NCBI RefSeq assembly: GCF_947504105.1
Contig: NZ_CANNGP010000005.1
Location: forward strand, 1 to 64,000
Reading direction: 5' to 3'
DNA: 64,000 nt
Origin: an uncultured Tateyamaria sp.
GTDB taxonomy: Bacteria > Pseudomonadota > Alphaproteobacteria > Rhodobacterales > Rhodobacteraceae
The notes beneath the pieces were generated by a model. It was not told the origin of the DNA and ran no database searches. It saw only the letters and a list, made by a program, of their open reading frames with translations. Every line of letters starts with the position of its first letter. Position 1 is the stretch's first letter. Of this stretch, positions 53,951 to 63,036 are shown in pieces. The position numbers and the translations under genes were made by a program.

Positions 53951-55177
53951 ATGTCCCTTGATCTTGAGTTTGTGCGCGCGCAATTCCCTGCCTTCGCCGA
54001 ACCTTCATTGCAGGGGCAGGCTTTCTTTGAAAATGCTGGAGGTAGCTACACTTGCAAACAGGTCGTTGATCGCCTGTTCCGCTTCTACGCGCAGCGCAAG
54101 GTGCAGCCCTATGCCGATTACGAAGCCTCGCGTCTGGGCGGGCAAGAGATGGATGAGGCACGCAACCGTATGGCGGCCATCCTCGGAGTGGATACGGACG
54201 AGTTGAGCTTTGGCCCATCGACCACGCAGAACACATATGTTCTGGCACAGGCTTTCGCCCAGATGATGCAACCCGGCGAGGCGATCGTGGTCACCAATCA
54301 GGACCACGAAGCCAACAGCGGCCCGTGGCGGCGTCTGGTGGACTGCGGGATTGACGTGCGCGAATGGCAGGTGGATCCGGACAGCGGGCACCTGGATCCC
54401 ACTACGCTCGAAGACATCCTTGATGAAAGTGTGCGTCTGGTCTGCTTCCCGCATTGCTCGAACGTTGTGGGAGAGATCAACCCGGTAACCGAGATCACTG
54501 CGCTTGCCCATGCCGCCGGGGCCTTTGTTTGCGTCGACGGGGTCAGCTATGCCCCGCACGGCTTTCCTGACGTCGGCCATCTCGGACCCGACATCTACCT
54601 GTTCTCGGCTTACAAGACATATGGACCACATCAGGGGTTGATGGTGATCCGCCGCACTCTGGCAGAGTTGCTGCCAAACCAGGGGCACTATTTCAATGAA
54701 GGTAGCTTGCACAAAAGGTTCACGCCCGCAGGTCCCGATCACGCACAGGTGGCAGCCTGTGCGGGCATGGCAGATTATGTGGATACCCTTTATGAGCACC
54801 ATACAAGCGGTGCAGACACACAAGTGTCCCCGCGGGGACACGTCGTTCATGATCTCATGCGCGCACGAGAAATCGACGGGCTGTCCCGTGTCATGGATGT
54901 CTTGAAGGACCGCAACGATCTGCGTGTCATTGGCCCGACCGATCCCGCAATCCGCGCACCGACTATCGCATTGGATCTGGGTCGTGATCCGGTAGGCATT
55001 GCCGCTCGCCTTGCGGATCATGGCATTATGGCTGCTGGCGGTGACTTCTACGCCGTACGTGCCCTGCAAGCCATGGGCGTTGATCCAGACCGGGGTGTGT
55101 TGCGCCTGAGTTTCACGCATTACACGAGTGATGCAGAGATCGATCAGCTTTTGACGGCCTTGGACAGGGTTCTTTGA
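53951..55177 (+). CDS. Class V aminotransferase / cysteine desulfurase-like PLP enzyme
   Basis: A 408-residue PLP enzyme of aminotransferase class V. The Schiff-base Lys is in LFSAYKTYGPH (about residue 223), the cofactor Asp in VCVDGVSYAPHG and the FENAGGSY entry motif near residue 28. It resembles cysteine desulfurase/isopenicillin epimerase-like proteins, but lacks the conserved Cys loop of SufS/IscS, so the reaction is unclear. The gene follows a terminator and is separated from phr by a gap holding an RpoE-like promoter. Confidence 0.75.
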   Translation: MSLDLEFVRAQFPAFAEPSLQGQAFFENAGGSYTCKQVVDRLFRFYAQRKVQPYADYEASRLGGQEMDEARNRMAAILGVDTDELSFGPSTTQNTYVLAQAFAQMMQPGEAIVVTNQDHEANSGPWRRLVDCGIDVREWQVDPDSGHLDPTTLEDILDESVRLVCFPHCSNVVGEINPVTEITALAHAAGAFVCVDGVSYAPHGFPDVGHLGPDIYLFSAYKTYGPHQGLMVIRRTLAELLPNQGHYFNEGSLHKRFTPAGPDHAQVAACAGMADYVDTLYEHHTSGADTQVSPRGHVVHDLMRAREIDGLSRVMDVLKDRNDLRVIGPTDPAIRAPTIALDLGRDPVGIAARLADHGIMAAGGDFYAVRALQAMGVDPDRGVLRLSFTHYTSDAEIDQLLTALDRVL

Positions 55178-55200
55178 CGTAAAGGCATGCTGCCACAACT

Positions 55201-55230
55201 TGATCCATCCGACCGCGTTCTACGTAACTC
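55201..55230 (+). promoter_or_regulatory. Candidate RpoE (ECF sigma) promoter for phr-cfa
   Basis: TGATCC (55201-55206) is followed by 18 bases and TAACTC (55225-55230). This matches the -35/-10 layout of Rhodobacter RpoE promoters (TGATCC, about 18, TAAGA), used for singlet-oxygen response. The predicted transcript begins about 20 bases before the TTG start of phr. Photolyase and cfa genes are known members of that regulon in R. sphaeroides. Confidence 0.65.
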
Positions 55231-55254
55231 TCGATAACCAATAGGAACGGGGCC

Positions 55255-56670
55255 TTGAGCAGCACACCGATTATCATGTGGTTTCGCCGTGACTTGCGGC
55301 TAAGTGACCATCCTGCCTTAAAAGCGGCCTGCGACAGCGGGCGCCCAGTCATTCCCGTCGTCATCCGTGATGCAAGTGTGAACGATCTGGGCGCAGCCCC
55401 GAAATGGCGGTGGGGATTGGGTGTTGAGCATCTGGCCCAGTCCTTGGCAGACAAGGGCACCAAGCTGATCTTTCGCTCGGGTGATGCGCTTGAGGTCTTG
55501 CAAAAGCTGATTGCCGATACGGGGGCAGGGTCAGTTTATTGGTCGCGCCTTTATGACCCGCAAGCGGTCGCGCGCGATACCGAGATCAAGTCTGTCTTAA
55601 AGGATGCTGGTGTTGAGGCTCGCAGTTATGGCGGCCACCTGATGTTCGAACCCTGGACAACAGAGACAAAGACCGGTGGATTCTACAAGGTCTATACCCC
55701 GTTCTGGCGATCGGTGAAGGACCGGAATGTTGACGCGCCTCTGTCTGCACCAAGTCGCGTTCCCGCGCCTGAAGTCTGGCCTGACAGCGAAGTGTTGGCA
55801 GATTGGGCGCTCGGCGCCGCAATGAACCGGGGAGCAGAGATCGTCCGCCCGCATGTTCGCCTTGGGGAACGTGCAGCGCAGTCGCGGCTTGGCGTATTCA
55901 TCGATGGCAAGGTTGCAAGCTACGATGATGGGCGGGACATCCCGGCAGAGGATCGCACCTCGAACCTGTCGGAAAACCTCACCCTCGGAGAGATCAGCCC
56001 GCATCAATGCTGGCACGCGGGCCTACGGGCACTGCACGAAGGCAAGGCCGGTGCCGAAACCTTTTTGAAAGAACTCGTTTGGCGCGAGTTTGCATATCAC
56101 CTCATGCATCACACGCCGCATATACTGGACCAGAATTGGAAAGACGGTTGGGACGCGTTCCCATGGAACAAGGACGACACCGCGGAGGTCGTCGCTTGGA
56201 AACAGGGGCGTACCGGTATCCAATTCGTCGATGCAGCGATGCGCGAGATGTATGCGACGGGCCGCATGCACAACCGGGGCCGTATGATTGTAGCGTCGTA
56301 TCTATGCAAACACTTGATGACTCACTGGCGCGTCGGACAGCACTGGTTCGAGGAGTGCCTGATCGACTGGGACCCGGCCAGCAATGCAATGGGCTGGCAG
56401 TGGTCGGCAGGTTCAGGCCCCGATGCAACACCCTATTTCCGGGTGTTCAACCCGGTCACTCAGCTCGACAAGTTTGACAAGAACCGTGACTACGTGAGCC
56501 GCTGGATCGCAGAAGGGCGTCGCAACCCTGCACCCGAGGCGGTGTCATATTTCAGGGCGATCCCGAGAGCGTGGAACCTGTCCCCGAACGACGTTTATCC
56601 GGGTCCTGTGGTGCCTGCAGATAAAGGCCGCAAAAGGGCGCTAAGTGCTTACGAAAAACGTAATTTTTGA
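55255..56670 (+). CDS. phr: Deoxyribodipyrimidine photolyase
   Basis: A 471-residue class I photolyase. It repairs cyclobutane pyrimidine dimers with blue light using FAD and an antenna cofactor. The antenna domain starts MWFRRDLRLSDHPAL. The FAD core has GRMHNRGRMIVASYLCKHLMTHWRVG (about 340-365), then NAMGWQWSAGSGPDATPYFRVFNPVTQ (about 378-404). The start is the TTG at 55255 (MSSTPIIMW), with ATG seven codons on as alternative. It precedes cfa and probably shares a transcript. Confidence 0.9.
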   Translation: MSSTPIIMWFRRDLRLSDHPALKAACDSGRPVIPVVIRDASVNDLGAAPKWRWGLGVEHLAQSLADKGTKLIFRSGDALEVLQKLIADTGAGSVYWSRLYDPQAVARDTEIKSVLKDAGVEARSYGGHLMFEPWTTETKTGGFYKVYTPFWRSVKDRNVDAPLSAPSRVPAPEVWPDSEVLADWALGAAMNRGAEIVRPHVRLGERAAQSRLGVFIDGKVASYDDGRDIPAEDRTSNLSENLTLGEISPHQCWHAGLRALHEGKAGAETFLKELVWREFAYHLMHHTPHILDQNWKDGWDAFPWNKDDTAEVVAWKQGRTGIQFVDAAMREMYATGRMHNRGRMIVASYLCKHLMTHWRVGQHWFEECLIDWDPASNAMGWQWSAGSGPDATPYFRVFNPVTQLDKFDKNRDYVSRWIAEGRRNPAPEAVSYFRAIPRAWNLSPNDVYPGPVVPADKGRKRALSAYEKRNF

Positions 56671-56704
56671 TGACAACCGCGTGCGCATGGTTGCGCGATG
56701 TCAA

Positions 56705-56724
56705 CTGTCAAGCTAACTTGACAG
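56705..56724. promoter_or_regulatory. Perfect inverted repeat ahead of cfa
   Basis: CTGTCAAG and CTTGACAG are separated by CTAA, 23 bases upstream of the cfa start. It could be a repressor operator overlapping a promoter, since TTGACA is a -35-like hexamer, or an mRNA hairpin between phr and cfa. Confidence 0.6.
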
Positions 56725-56746
56725 AAATGCGTAATGGGGAAACCGC

Positions 56747-57955
56747 ATGATCCTTACCACGACTGACGGCCAGACGGGCTTGCCACGCTATTTTGCCCGT
56801 GTCTTTGCCATGGCGCAGGGGACAAACAATGGCCGTGTAGACTTTGTTCTACCCGATGGCCGTTGCTTTCGGGCCGAGGGGCCAAACCCCGGTCCGGTGG
56901 CCGAGTTGCATATCCACAATGATGATCTGTTTGCGCGCCTGATCCGCGAAGGGGATTTGGGGTTTTGCGACGCATACCTTGACGAATGGTGGAGCACCCC
57001 GGATCTGCAAGCTTTCATGGATTGGGTGCATGCTGACAATGACGATATCTATGACGGGTTTCCCGGAATGGGTCTGGTGCGCCGGTTCGAGAAGTTCCGC
57101 TTTTGGTTGCAACGCAACCACCGCGAGCAGGCGCGGAAGAACATCAGCTACCACTACGATTTGGGAAACGAGTTCTATGGCCTATGGCTCGATGACACGA
57201 TGACATATTCTTCGGCCCTCTTTGAAACGGGACAGGAAAGCCACGAGGCCGCGCAGATCGCGAAATATGCCAGTATGGTGGATCAGATGGGTGCGCAGCC
57301 CGGCGATCATATCCTGGAGATTGGATGCGGTTGGGGTGGGTTCGCGGAATATGCTGCCAAGGAACGTGGGTTGAAGGTCACGGGTCTCACCATTAGCGAA
57401 GAGCAATTTAAGTATGCCCGGGAGCGCATTGAAAAAGCTGGTCTTTCTGAACTTGTTGATTTCAAGCTGCAAGACTACAGGGACGAACGCGGCACCTATG
57501 ATGGCATTGCCAGTATCGAGATGTTCGAAGCGGTGGGCGAGAAATACTGGCCCGTTTACTTTGACACCGTCCGGGATCGCTTGAAGCCTGGCAAAAACGC
57601 GACACTGCAGATCATCACGGTGCAGGATCGGCGCTGGAAGGTCTACAAACGCGGTGTGGATTTCATTCAGAAGTACATTTTTCCGGGCGGTATGCTGCCC
57701 AGTCCGTCGGCGCTTCGTAAACAGATCATCAAGGCGGGCCTGGGGATCGAACGATCGGTTGAGTTTGGGCAAAGCTACAACATCTCGCTGCGCCGTTGGC
57801 ATGAGACATTCAACCAAAGGTGGGATCAGATCGCAGATATGGGTTTTGACGACCGATTCCGGCGGATGTGGAATTTTTATCTGACCTCTTGCGCGGCGAC
57901 CTTTGAAAGTGCCAACTGCGACGTAACGCAGATCACGATCAAAAGACCCGGGTAG
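56747..57955 (+). CDS. cfa: Cyclopropane-fatty-acyl-phospholipid synthase
   Basis: A 402-residue SAM-dependent methyltransferase that adds a methylene bridge to unsaturated fatty acids in membrane phospholipids. The SAM-binding motif is ILEIGCGWGGFAEYAAKE (about residues 190-208), with ISYHYDLGNEFYGLWLDDTMTYSSALF upstream and IVSIEMFEAVGEKYW-type downstream block. The N-terminal DUF-like region is normal. It lies 76 bases after phr and has its own inverted repeat upstream. Confidence 0.93.
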   Translation: MILTTTDGQTGLPRYFARVFAMAQGTNNGRVDFVLPDGRCFRAEGPNPGPVAELHIHNDDLFARLIREGDLGFCDAYLDEWWSTPDLQAFMDWVHADNDDIYDGFPGMGLVRRFEKFRFWLQRNHREQARKNISYHYDLGNEFYGLWLDDTMTYSSALFETGQESHEAAQIAKYASMVDQMGAQPGDHILEIGCGWGGFAEYAAKERGLKVTGLTISEEQFKYARERIEKAGLSELVDFKLQDYRDERGTYDGIASIEMFEAVGEKYWPVYFDTVRDRLKPGKNATLQIITVQDRRWKVYKRGVDFIQKYIFPGGMLPSPSALRKQIIKAGLGIERSVEFGQSYNISLRRWHETFNQRWDQIADMGFDDRFRRMWNFYLTSCAATFESANCDVTQITIKRPG

Positions 57956-57973
57956 CCATGGAAGATCAAAACG

Positions 57974-58414
57974 ATGCCTAACGCAGCCAAATTGGTGGCC
58001 GCCTTGGGCCTTGGTCTTTTGGCCTTTGTCGTGTCCGGCATGATCATGCCGCTGTTCGAGGAAGATACGAATTTCGGTTGGTTCACCTACGTGAATATAG
58101 CGGTTGGGCTTTTGACCGGGTGGATGGTGGTAGGTCCGCGCGCAGGGCGGGGTATGACCTCGGCCGTGAATGTCGGGCTGACCGGTCCCGTTGTTATGGT
58201 GTTCTGGTGCCTGTTCGTTCAATCCTGCAACGAGATGGTGCGCATCGCCATGAAAAACCGCTACGATGGTGCGTTCGAGGCTCTGGTTGCGATCTTTCAG
58301 ATCGGATCGGAGTGGGCGCTGCTGATGAGCACGATCCCCATTTGGGCAACCTTGCTGGTCGGTGGCATGATCACTGGTATCCTGACCGAATATGCTTGGC
58401 GCACTTGGCGGTAA
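57974..58414 (+). CDS. trgA: TrgA-family membrane protein (tellurite resistance)
   Basis: A 146-residue protein with four membrane spans, homologous in context and sequence type to TrgA of Rhodobacter sphaeroides. TrgA with TrgB and CysK was shown there to raise tellurite resistance, mechanism unknown. Charged loops follow FEEDTNFGWF and VVGPRAGRGM. It is followed by trgB with a four-base gap. Confidence 0.85.
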   Translation: MPNAAKLVAALGLGLLAFVVSGMIMPLFEEDTNFGWFTYVNIAVGLLTGWMVVGPRAGRGMTSAVNVGLTGPVVMVFWCLFVQSCNEMVRIAMKNRYDGAFEALVAIFQIGSEWALLMSTIPIWATLLVGGMITGILTEYAWRTWR

Positions 58415-58418
58415 CACT

Positions 58419-59528
58419 ATGGAAAATCTGTTTTTCTACGGCACGCTCCGGCATGTGCCGTTGCTGGAATGTGTGCTGGGGCGTCGTGCCGAAGTTATCG
58501 ATTTCTCTTCGGCCTCCTTGCAGGGCTATGCGGCCTATTCTGAGCCTGGTGGGCTTTATCCAGTGCTACGTGCACAAGGTGGGGCGGAAACGTCGGGTGT
58601 CATTGTTCGTGACCTTTCAGCCGGGGATATTGCGCGGCTGAACTATTACGAAGGCGGCTTTGCCTATGAATTGCGCGCTATCACCCTGACCTCGGGCGAG
58701 GCCGCGAGCGTCTATTTACCCGGCGAAACAGTTCCATCTATTGCAAACGTTTGGGACTTTGCCGTGTGGCTGGATCATTGGGGGTCAATGACGGTTTGGG
58801 CTGCCGAAGAAGTCATGGACGGCTTTGGAAAGCTGACAGCGGACGAGGTGGCCAATCGGTTTCCCCGCATCCGCGCCCGCGCCTGGAGCAAGGTGTTGGC
58901 GCAGTCAGGGCGCCACGGGCAGGGGGTTCTTGAGGGACGCGTCGATGTCCTGTCGCACACACGGGCACACACCAACTTCTTTGCCATGGATGAGGTCGCC
59001 CTGCGTCACGAGACGTTTGACGGTGGCATGTCAGAACCAATGCAACGCGCGGTTTTTGTATCTTCGGATGCCGCTATTGTACTGCCTTACGATCCTGTTC
59101 GCGATCGGATTTTGCTTGTGGAGCAGATCCGTCTGGGCCCGATCGGCCGGAACGACCCAGTGCGTTGGCAAATGGAGCCGGTCGCCGGCTTGATTGATCC
59201 CGGTGAAACGCCCGAACAGGCGGCGCGGCGGGAAGGGATTGAAGAGGCAGGATTGGAGTTCCGCACTTTGGAGCCGGCGGGTGAATGCTATGCGTCGCCG
59301 GGGGCCGTGACCGATTTCTTTCATTTGTTCGTCGGGATTTGCGATTTGCCTGATGGCAGTGCGGGGATTGGCGGACAAGAGGATGAGGGTGAGAACATCC
59401 GCAGCCACCTTATGTCCTATGCTGAACTGCTTGCGATGGCAGATGATCGGCGGGTTGCAAATGCACCGCTGGCGCTGCTTGCGTTTTGGCTGGCCCGCCA
59501 CCGTGCGCGTTTGCGCGCCTCTGTGTGA
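58419..59528 (+). CDS. trgB: TrgB: gamma-glutamylcyclotransferase-like plus NUDIX hydrolase
   Basis: A 369-residue fusion. The N-terminal 140 residues resemble GGCT/AIG2-like proteins, with NLFFYGTLRHVPLLE at the start. The C-terminal part (about 210-350) is a NUDIX domain with a recognisable box GLIDPGETPEQAARREGIEEAG and pyrophosphatase of ADP-ribose or nucleoside-diphosphate-sugar type. It is middle gene of trgA-trgB-cysK. ATG 58419 was chosen. Confidence 0.87.
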   Translation: MENLFFYGTLRHVPLLECVLGRRAEVIDFSSASLQGYAAYSEPGGLYPVLRAQGGAETSGVIVRDLSAGDIARLNYYEGGFAYELRAITLTSGEAASVYLPGETVPSIANVWDFAVWLDHWGSMTVWAAEEVMDGFGKLTADEVANRFPRIRARAWSKVLAQSGRHGQGVLEGRVDVLSHTRAHTNFFAMDEVALRHETFDGGMSEPMQRAVFVSSDAAIVLPYDPVRDRILLVEQIRLGPIGRNDPVRWQMEPVAGLIDPGETPEQAARREGIEEAGLEFRTLEPAGECYASPGAVTDFFHLFVGICDLPDGSAGIGGQEDEGENIRSHLMSYAELLAMADDRRVANAPLALLAFWLARHRARLRASV

Positions 59529-59596
59529 CCCAACGCGGCTTGAGGTCGCCGGACACCACAGCTACACCTTTCGTGAATGACAAAAGGAACTCGCCC

Positions 59597-60631
59597 ATGC
59601 GTTACGCGCCTGATCTGGCTTCGGCCATTGGAAACACGCCTCTGATCAAGCTGCGCCGCGCCAGCGAAGAGACTGGATGTACCATTCTGGGCAAGGCCGA
59701 ATTTATGAACCCGGGCCAGTCGGTCAAGGACCGTGCCGCGCTGTCCATCATTCAAGAAGCTGTCGCAAGCGGAGCATTGCGCCCGGGCGGCACGATTGTC
59801 GAAGGGACAGCCGGCAACACGGGCATCGGCCTTGCGCTGGTCGGCGCGTCGATGGGATTCAAGACGGTCATCGTGATCCCCGAGACGCAGAGCCAGGAAA
59901 AGAAAGATATGCTGCGCCTGGCCGGAGCCGAGCTGGTGCAGGTGCCTGCCGCCCCTTACCGCAACCCTAACAACTTTGTCCGCTATTCGGGTCGTCTGGC
60001 CGAGGAACTGGCTAAGACGGAGCCGAATGGCGCAATCTGGGCCAATCAGTTCGACAATGTCGCCAATCGCAAGGCCCATATCGAAACCACCGCGCCTGAA
60101 ATCTGGGAACAGACAGACGGCAAGGTTGACGGTTTTATTTGTGCCGTTGGCTCGGGCGGAACGCTGGCTGGCGTTGCCGATGTGTTGCAACCCAAGGGCG
60201 TCAAGATTGGTCTCGCCGACCCGGATGGCGCAGGACTTTTCAGCTACTACACGACCGGAGAAATCGCGATGGAGGGCAGTTCGATTGCAGAAGGGATCGG
60301 ACAGGTGCGCATCACGAAAAACCTTGAAGGGTTCACACCGGACTTCAACTACAACGTCTCGGATGCCGAAGCGCTGCCTATTGTCTTTGATTTGTTACAG
60401 TATGAGGGGCTTTGTCTCGGTGCATCCTCGGGGGTGAATGTGGCGGGTGCCATTCGGATGGCCAGGGACATGGGACCGGGCCACACGATCGTCACCATCC
60501 TGTGTGATTTTGGCACGCGGTATCAGTCCAAGCTGTTCAATCCCGAATTCCTCCGGGAAAAGGAATTGCCGGTGCCTGAGTGGCTTGAACAAGGTCCTTC
60601 AAGCATTCCCGGCGTCTTTGAGGACGTATGA
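59597..60631 (+). CDS. cysK: Cysteine synthase
   Basis: A 344-residue O-acetylserine sulfhydrylase making cysteine from sulfide. The PLP Lys lies in PGQSVKDRAA (about residue 43). EGTAGNTGIG binds the substrate carboxylate, and GSGGTLAGVADVL the PLP phosphate. MRYAPDLASAIGNTPL is the expected N-terminus, so ATG 59597 is used. It ends inside the start of the MscS gene. As part of the trg cluster it contributes to tellurite resistance; it also could use sulfide released by MtoX. Confidence 0.93.
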   Translation: MRYAPDLASAIGNTPLIKLRRASEETGCTILGKAEFMNPGQSVKDRAALSIIQEAVASGALRPGGTIVEGTAGNTGIGLALVGASMGFKTVIVIPETQSQEKKDMLRLAGAELVQVPAAPYRNPNNFVRYSGRLAEELAKTEPNGAIWANQFDNVANRKAHIETTAPEIWEQTDGKVDGFICAVGSGGTLAGVADVLQPKGVKIGLADPDGAGLFSYYTTGEIAMEGSSIAEGIGQVRITKNLEGFTPDFNYNVSDAEALPIVFDLLQYEGLCLGASSGVNVAGAIRMARDMGPGHTIVTILCDFGTRYQSKLFNPEFLREKELPVPEWLEQGPSSIPGVFEDV

Positions 60632-63036
60632 TGCCCGCGGCGTGGTTGCGCGCTGCATTTCTGTCCGCGTGTCTGGCGTTGCTTGCGACATTGGCGACCG
60701 CGCAGGCCGATGGACCGGACTACGAACAGTGGCAAAGCACTGCCACGCGGGCCGAACGCGCGGTTGAAACAGCCCGCGCCTCGGATCAGGCATTTGAAAT
60801 TCTGCGGGCAGAGGTTGCCGGGTGGCGTCAGCAGTTTCAAAACCAGCTGAATGCCAATGACAGCCGTTTGCAAACGCTGCGTGACCAGATTGGCGCTCTG
60901 GGCCCGGCACCCGAAGACGGGCAGAACGAGGCCACCGAGATCGCGGAGCGTCGCACGGAACTGAATGCCCAGCTTGAACGGTTGAGTACCCCCCGGCGCA
61001 CGGCTGAGGAAGCGTTCAGCCGCGCCAATGGCGTCATCACCGAAATCGACGATATCCTGCGCCAGCGCCAGACAGACGCATTGTTGAACATGGGGCCATG
61101 GCCGGTCAATCCCACCAATTGGCCGGGCGCGCTGCGCCATGCACAGGATACAACGATAGCGATCGCTGCCGGAGTGCGACAGGCATGGCACAACCCTTCT
61201 CGCCGTGCGAACGCGCGGGATAACCTGCCGCTTGTCGTCATTCTTCTGATCGTGGGTGCGGTTCTTTTGACGCGCTCTCGCTATTGGTCCGAATTACTGG
61301 CGGTGCGCATTCAGAGGGGTGACACGCGGTCAAGCGCCGAGGTTGCTGGCTTCATTGTGTCACTTGGGCAGATCTTTTTTCCGATGCTCGGGCTGGTCGC
61401 CTTTGTCCGGGCGGTGCGTGCCACGCAGCTTTTCGGCCCGCGCGGAGATCTTCTGCTGGATACGCTCGAGGTTGTTGGACTGGTGCTGTTCTTCTCTCGG
61501 TGGTTGGCGAGCCGACTGTTTCCAAAAGATGATGCATTGCGCGCGCCGCTTGCCATCCCCAAAGGCCGCCGCGCCGAGGGACGCATCTATGCCGTCACGC
61601 TTGGCATTGTCTTTGCCTTCTACGTTCTTCTGGGCCAGTTTTCTGATTTTGACCGGTATGATCCAAGTGCGGATGCGGTTCTGAATTTTCCGCTTGTCGT
61701 TCTCGCCTGCCTGATCCTAACGCGGTTGGGATGGTTGTTGCGGCGCCGTGTCCGCGACGCCGCGAAAGATGCCGACCAGGAAATACCTTATGGCGACCGC
61801 ATCGTCGGCACCATCGGTCGGGCTGTCATTGCGGTGGGCTTGATTGCACCCGTCCTTGCGGCTTTAGGGTACGGAGCGGCAGCACAGTTCCTGACCTATC
61901 CAATGATCCTGACGCTCGCGCTAATCGGCACGGTGGTTTTGCTGCAGGGCGTGATCCGCGACGCCTATGCGACACTGCGGCCGGGTGAAGGCGCGCGCGA
62001 CAGCCTGGCGCCCACATTGATTGGTTTTCTTGTCGTGCTGTTGGCGATTATTCCACTGTCGCTGATTTGGGGCGCGCGCGTGACCGATTTGACCGAGGTG
62101 TGGGCGACCCTGCGCTCTGGTCTGACGATCGGCGACATGACCATTTCACCGGGTAGCTTCTTTACGCTCGTTGTTGTCTTCACCCTAGGTTACCTGATGA
62201 CCCGAGGGATCCAAAGTGCGCTCAAGACCTCTGTCTTGCCCAAAACGAGGATAGATCCCGGCGGACAGGTCGCGATTGTATCGGGCTTGGGCTATGTCGG
62301 CATTTTCCTGGCTGCGCTGATCGCGATCACGGCGGCAGGGATCGACCTTTCGAGCCTCGCCATTGTTGCGGGTGCCTTGTCTGTTGGCATCGGCTTTGGC
62401 CTGCAGACCATCGTGTCAAACTTTGTTTCCGGCATCATCCTTCTGATCGAGCGCCCCATTTCCGAAGGGGATTGGATCGAAGTGGGTGGGCAGATGGGCT
62501 ATGTCCGTTCGATCTCGGTCCGGTCCACGCGGATTGAGACCTTTGATCGCACGGACGTCATTGTCCCGAATGCGGACCTTATTTCCGGGACAGTGACCAA
62601 CTTTACCCGTGGCAATACCGTGGGCCGTGTCATTATCCCTGTAGGTGTCGCGTATGGCACGGATACGCGCCGGGTCGAGGCTGTGCTCAAGGAGATTGCT
62701 GATGCGCACCCCATGGCGCTGGCCAATCCGCCGCCCGCAGTTCTGTTCATGGGATTTGGCGCCGATAGTCTGGATTTCGAAATCCGTATCATTCTGCGCG
62801 ATGTGAACTGGATGTTGGCCGTCAAGAACGAGATCAATCACCAGATCGCGGCGCGGTTCGAGGAAGAGGAGATCGAGATACCCTTTGCCCAGCGGGACGT
62901 ATGGTTGCGCAATCCCGAGGTATTGCAACCCGGGCGCAAGGCTGAAAAAGCGCCAAAGACGGTCCCAACCGTAGAGCATCTGGACGAAAACGACATGGAC
63001 CCTGATACGCCTGCCGAAGATGGAGATGGCAAATGA
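60628..63036 (+). CDS. MscS-family mechanosensitive channel with DUF3772 domain
   Basis: An 802-residue inner-membrane channel. Residues 1-25 form a signal peptide. The periplasmic part (about 30-190, coiled coil) fits DUF3772. Some eleven membrane spans follow. The MscS pore helix and beta domain appear as GLQTIVSNFVSGIILLIERPISEGDWIEVGGQMGYVRSISVRSTRIETFD at about 592-645, which includes FDRTDVIVPNADLI further on. It releases solutes on hypo-osmotic shock. It overlaps cysK and the AlaX gene by four bases each. Confidence 0.88.
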   Translation: MMPAAWLRAAFLSACLALLATLATAQADGPDYEQWQSTATRAERAVETARASDQAFEILRAEVAGWRQQFQNQLNANDSRLQTLRDQIGALGPAPEDGQNEATEIAERRTELNAQLERLSTPRRTAEEAFSRANGVITEIDDILRQRQTDALLNMGPWPVNPTNWPGALRHAQDTTIAIAAGVRQAWHNPSRRANARDNLPLVVILLIVGAVLLTRSRYWSELLAVRIQRGDTRSSAEVAGFIVSLGQIFFPMLGLVAFVRAVRATQLFGPRGDLLLDTLEVVGLVLFFSRWLASRLFPKDDALRAPLAIPKGRRAEGRIYAVTLGIVFAFYVLLGQFSDFDRYDPSADAVLNFPLVVLACLILTRLGWLLRRRVRDAAKDADQEIPYGDRIVGTIGRAVIAVGLIAPVLAALGYGAAAQFLTYPMILTLALIGTVVLLQGVIRDAYATLRPGEGARDSLAPTLIGFLVVLLAIIPLSLIWGARVTDLTEVWATLRSGLTIGDMTISPGSFFTLVVVFTLGYLMTRGIQSALKTSVLPKTRIDPGGQVAIVSGLGYVGIFLAALIAITAAGIDLSSLAIVAGALSVGIGFGLQTIVSNFVSGIILLIERPISEGDWIEVGGQMGYVRSISVRSTRIETFDRTDVIVPNADLISGTVTNFTRGNTVGRVIIPVGVAYGTDTRRVEAVLKEIADAHPMALANPPPAVLFMGFGADSLDFEIRIILRDVNWMLAVKNEINHQIAARFEEEEIEIPFAQRDVWLRNPEVLQPGRKAEKAPKTVPTVEHLDENDMDPDTPAEDGDGK

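Noticed and set aside
53951-55177. Cysteine desulfurase SufS/IscS
   Set aside because: The class V fold fits, but the catalytic Cys loop of desulfurases is not seen.
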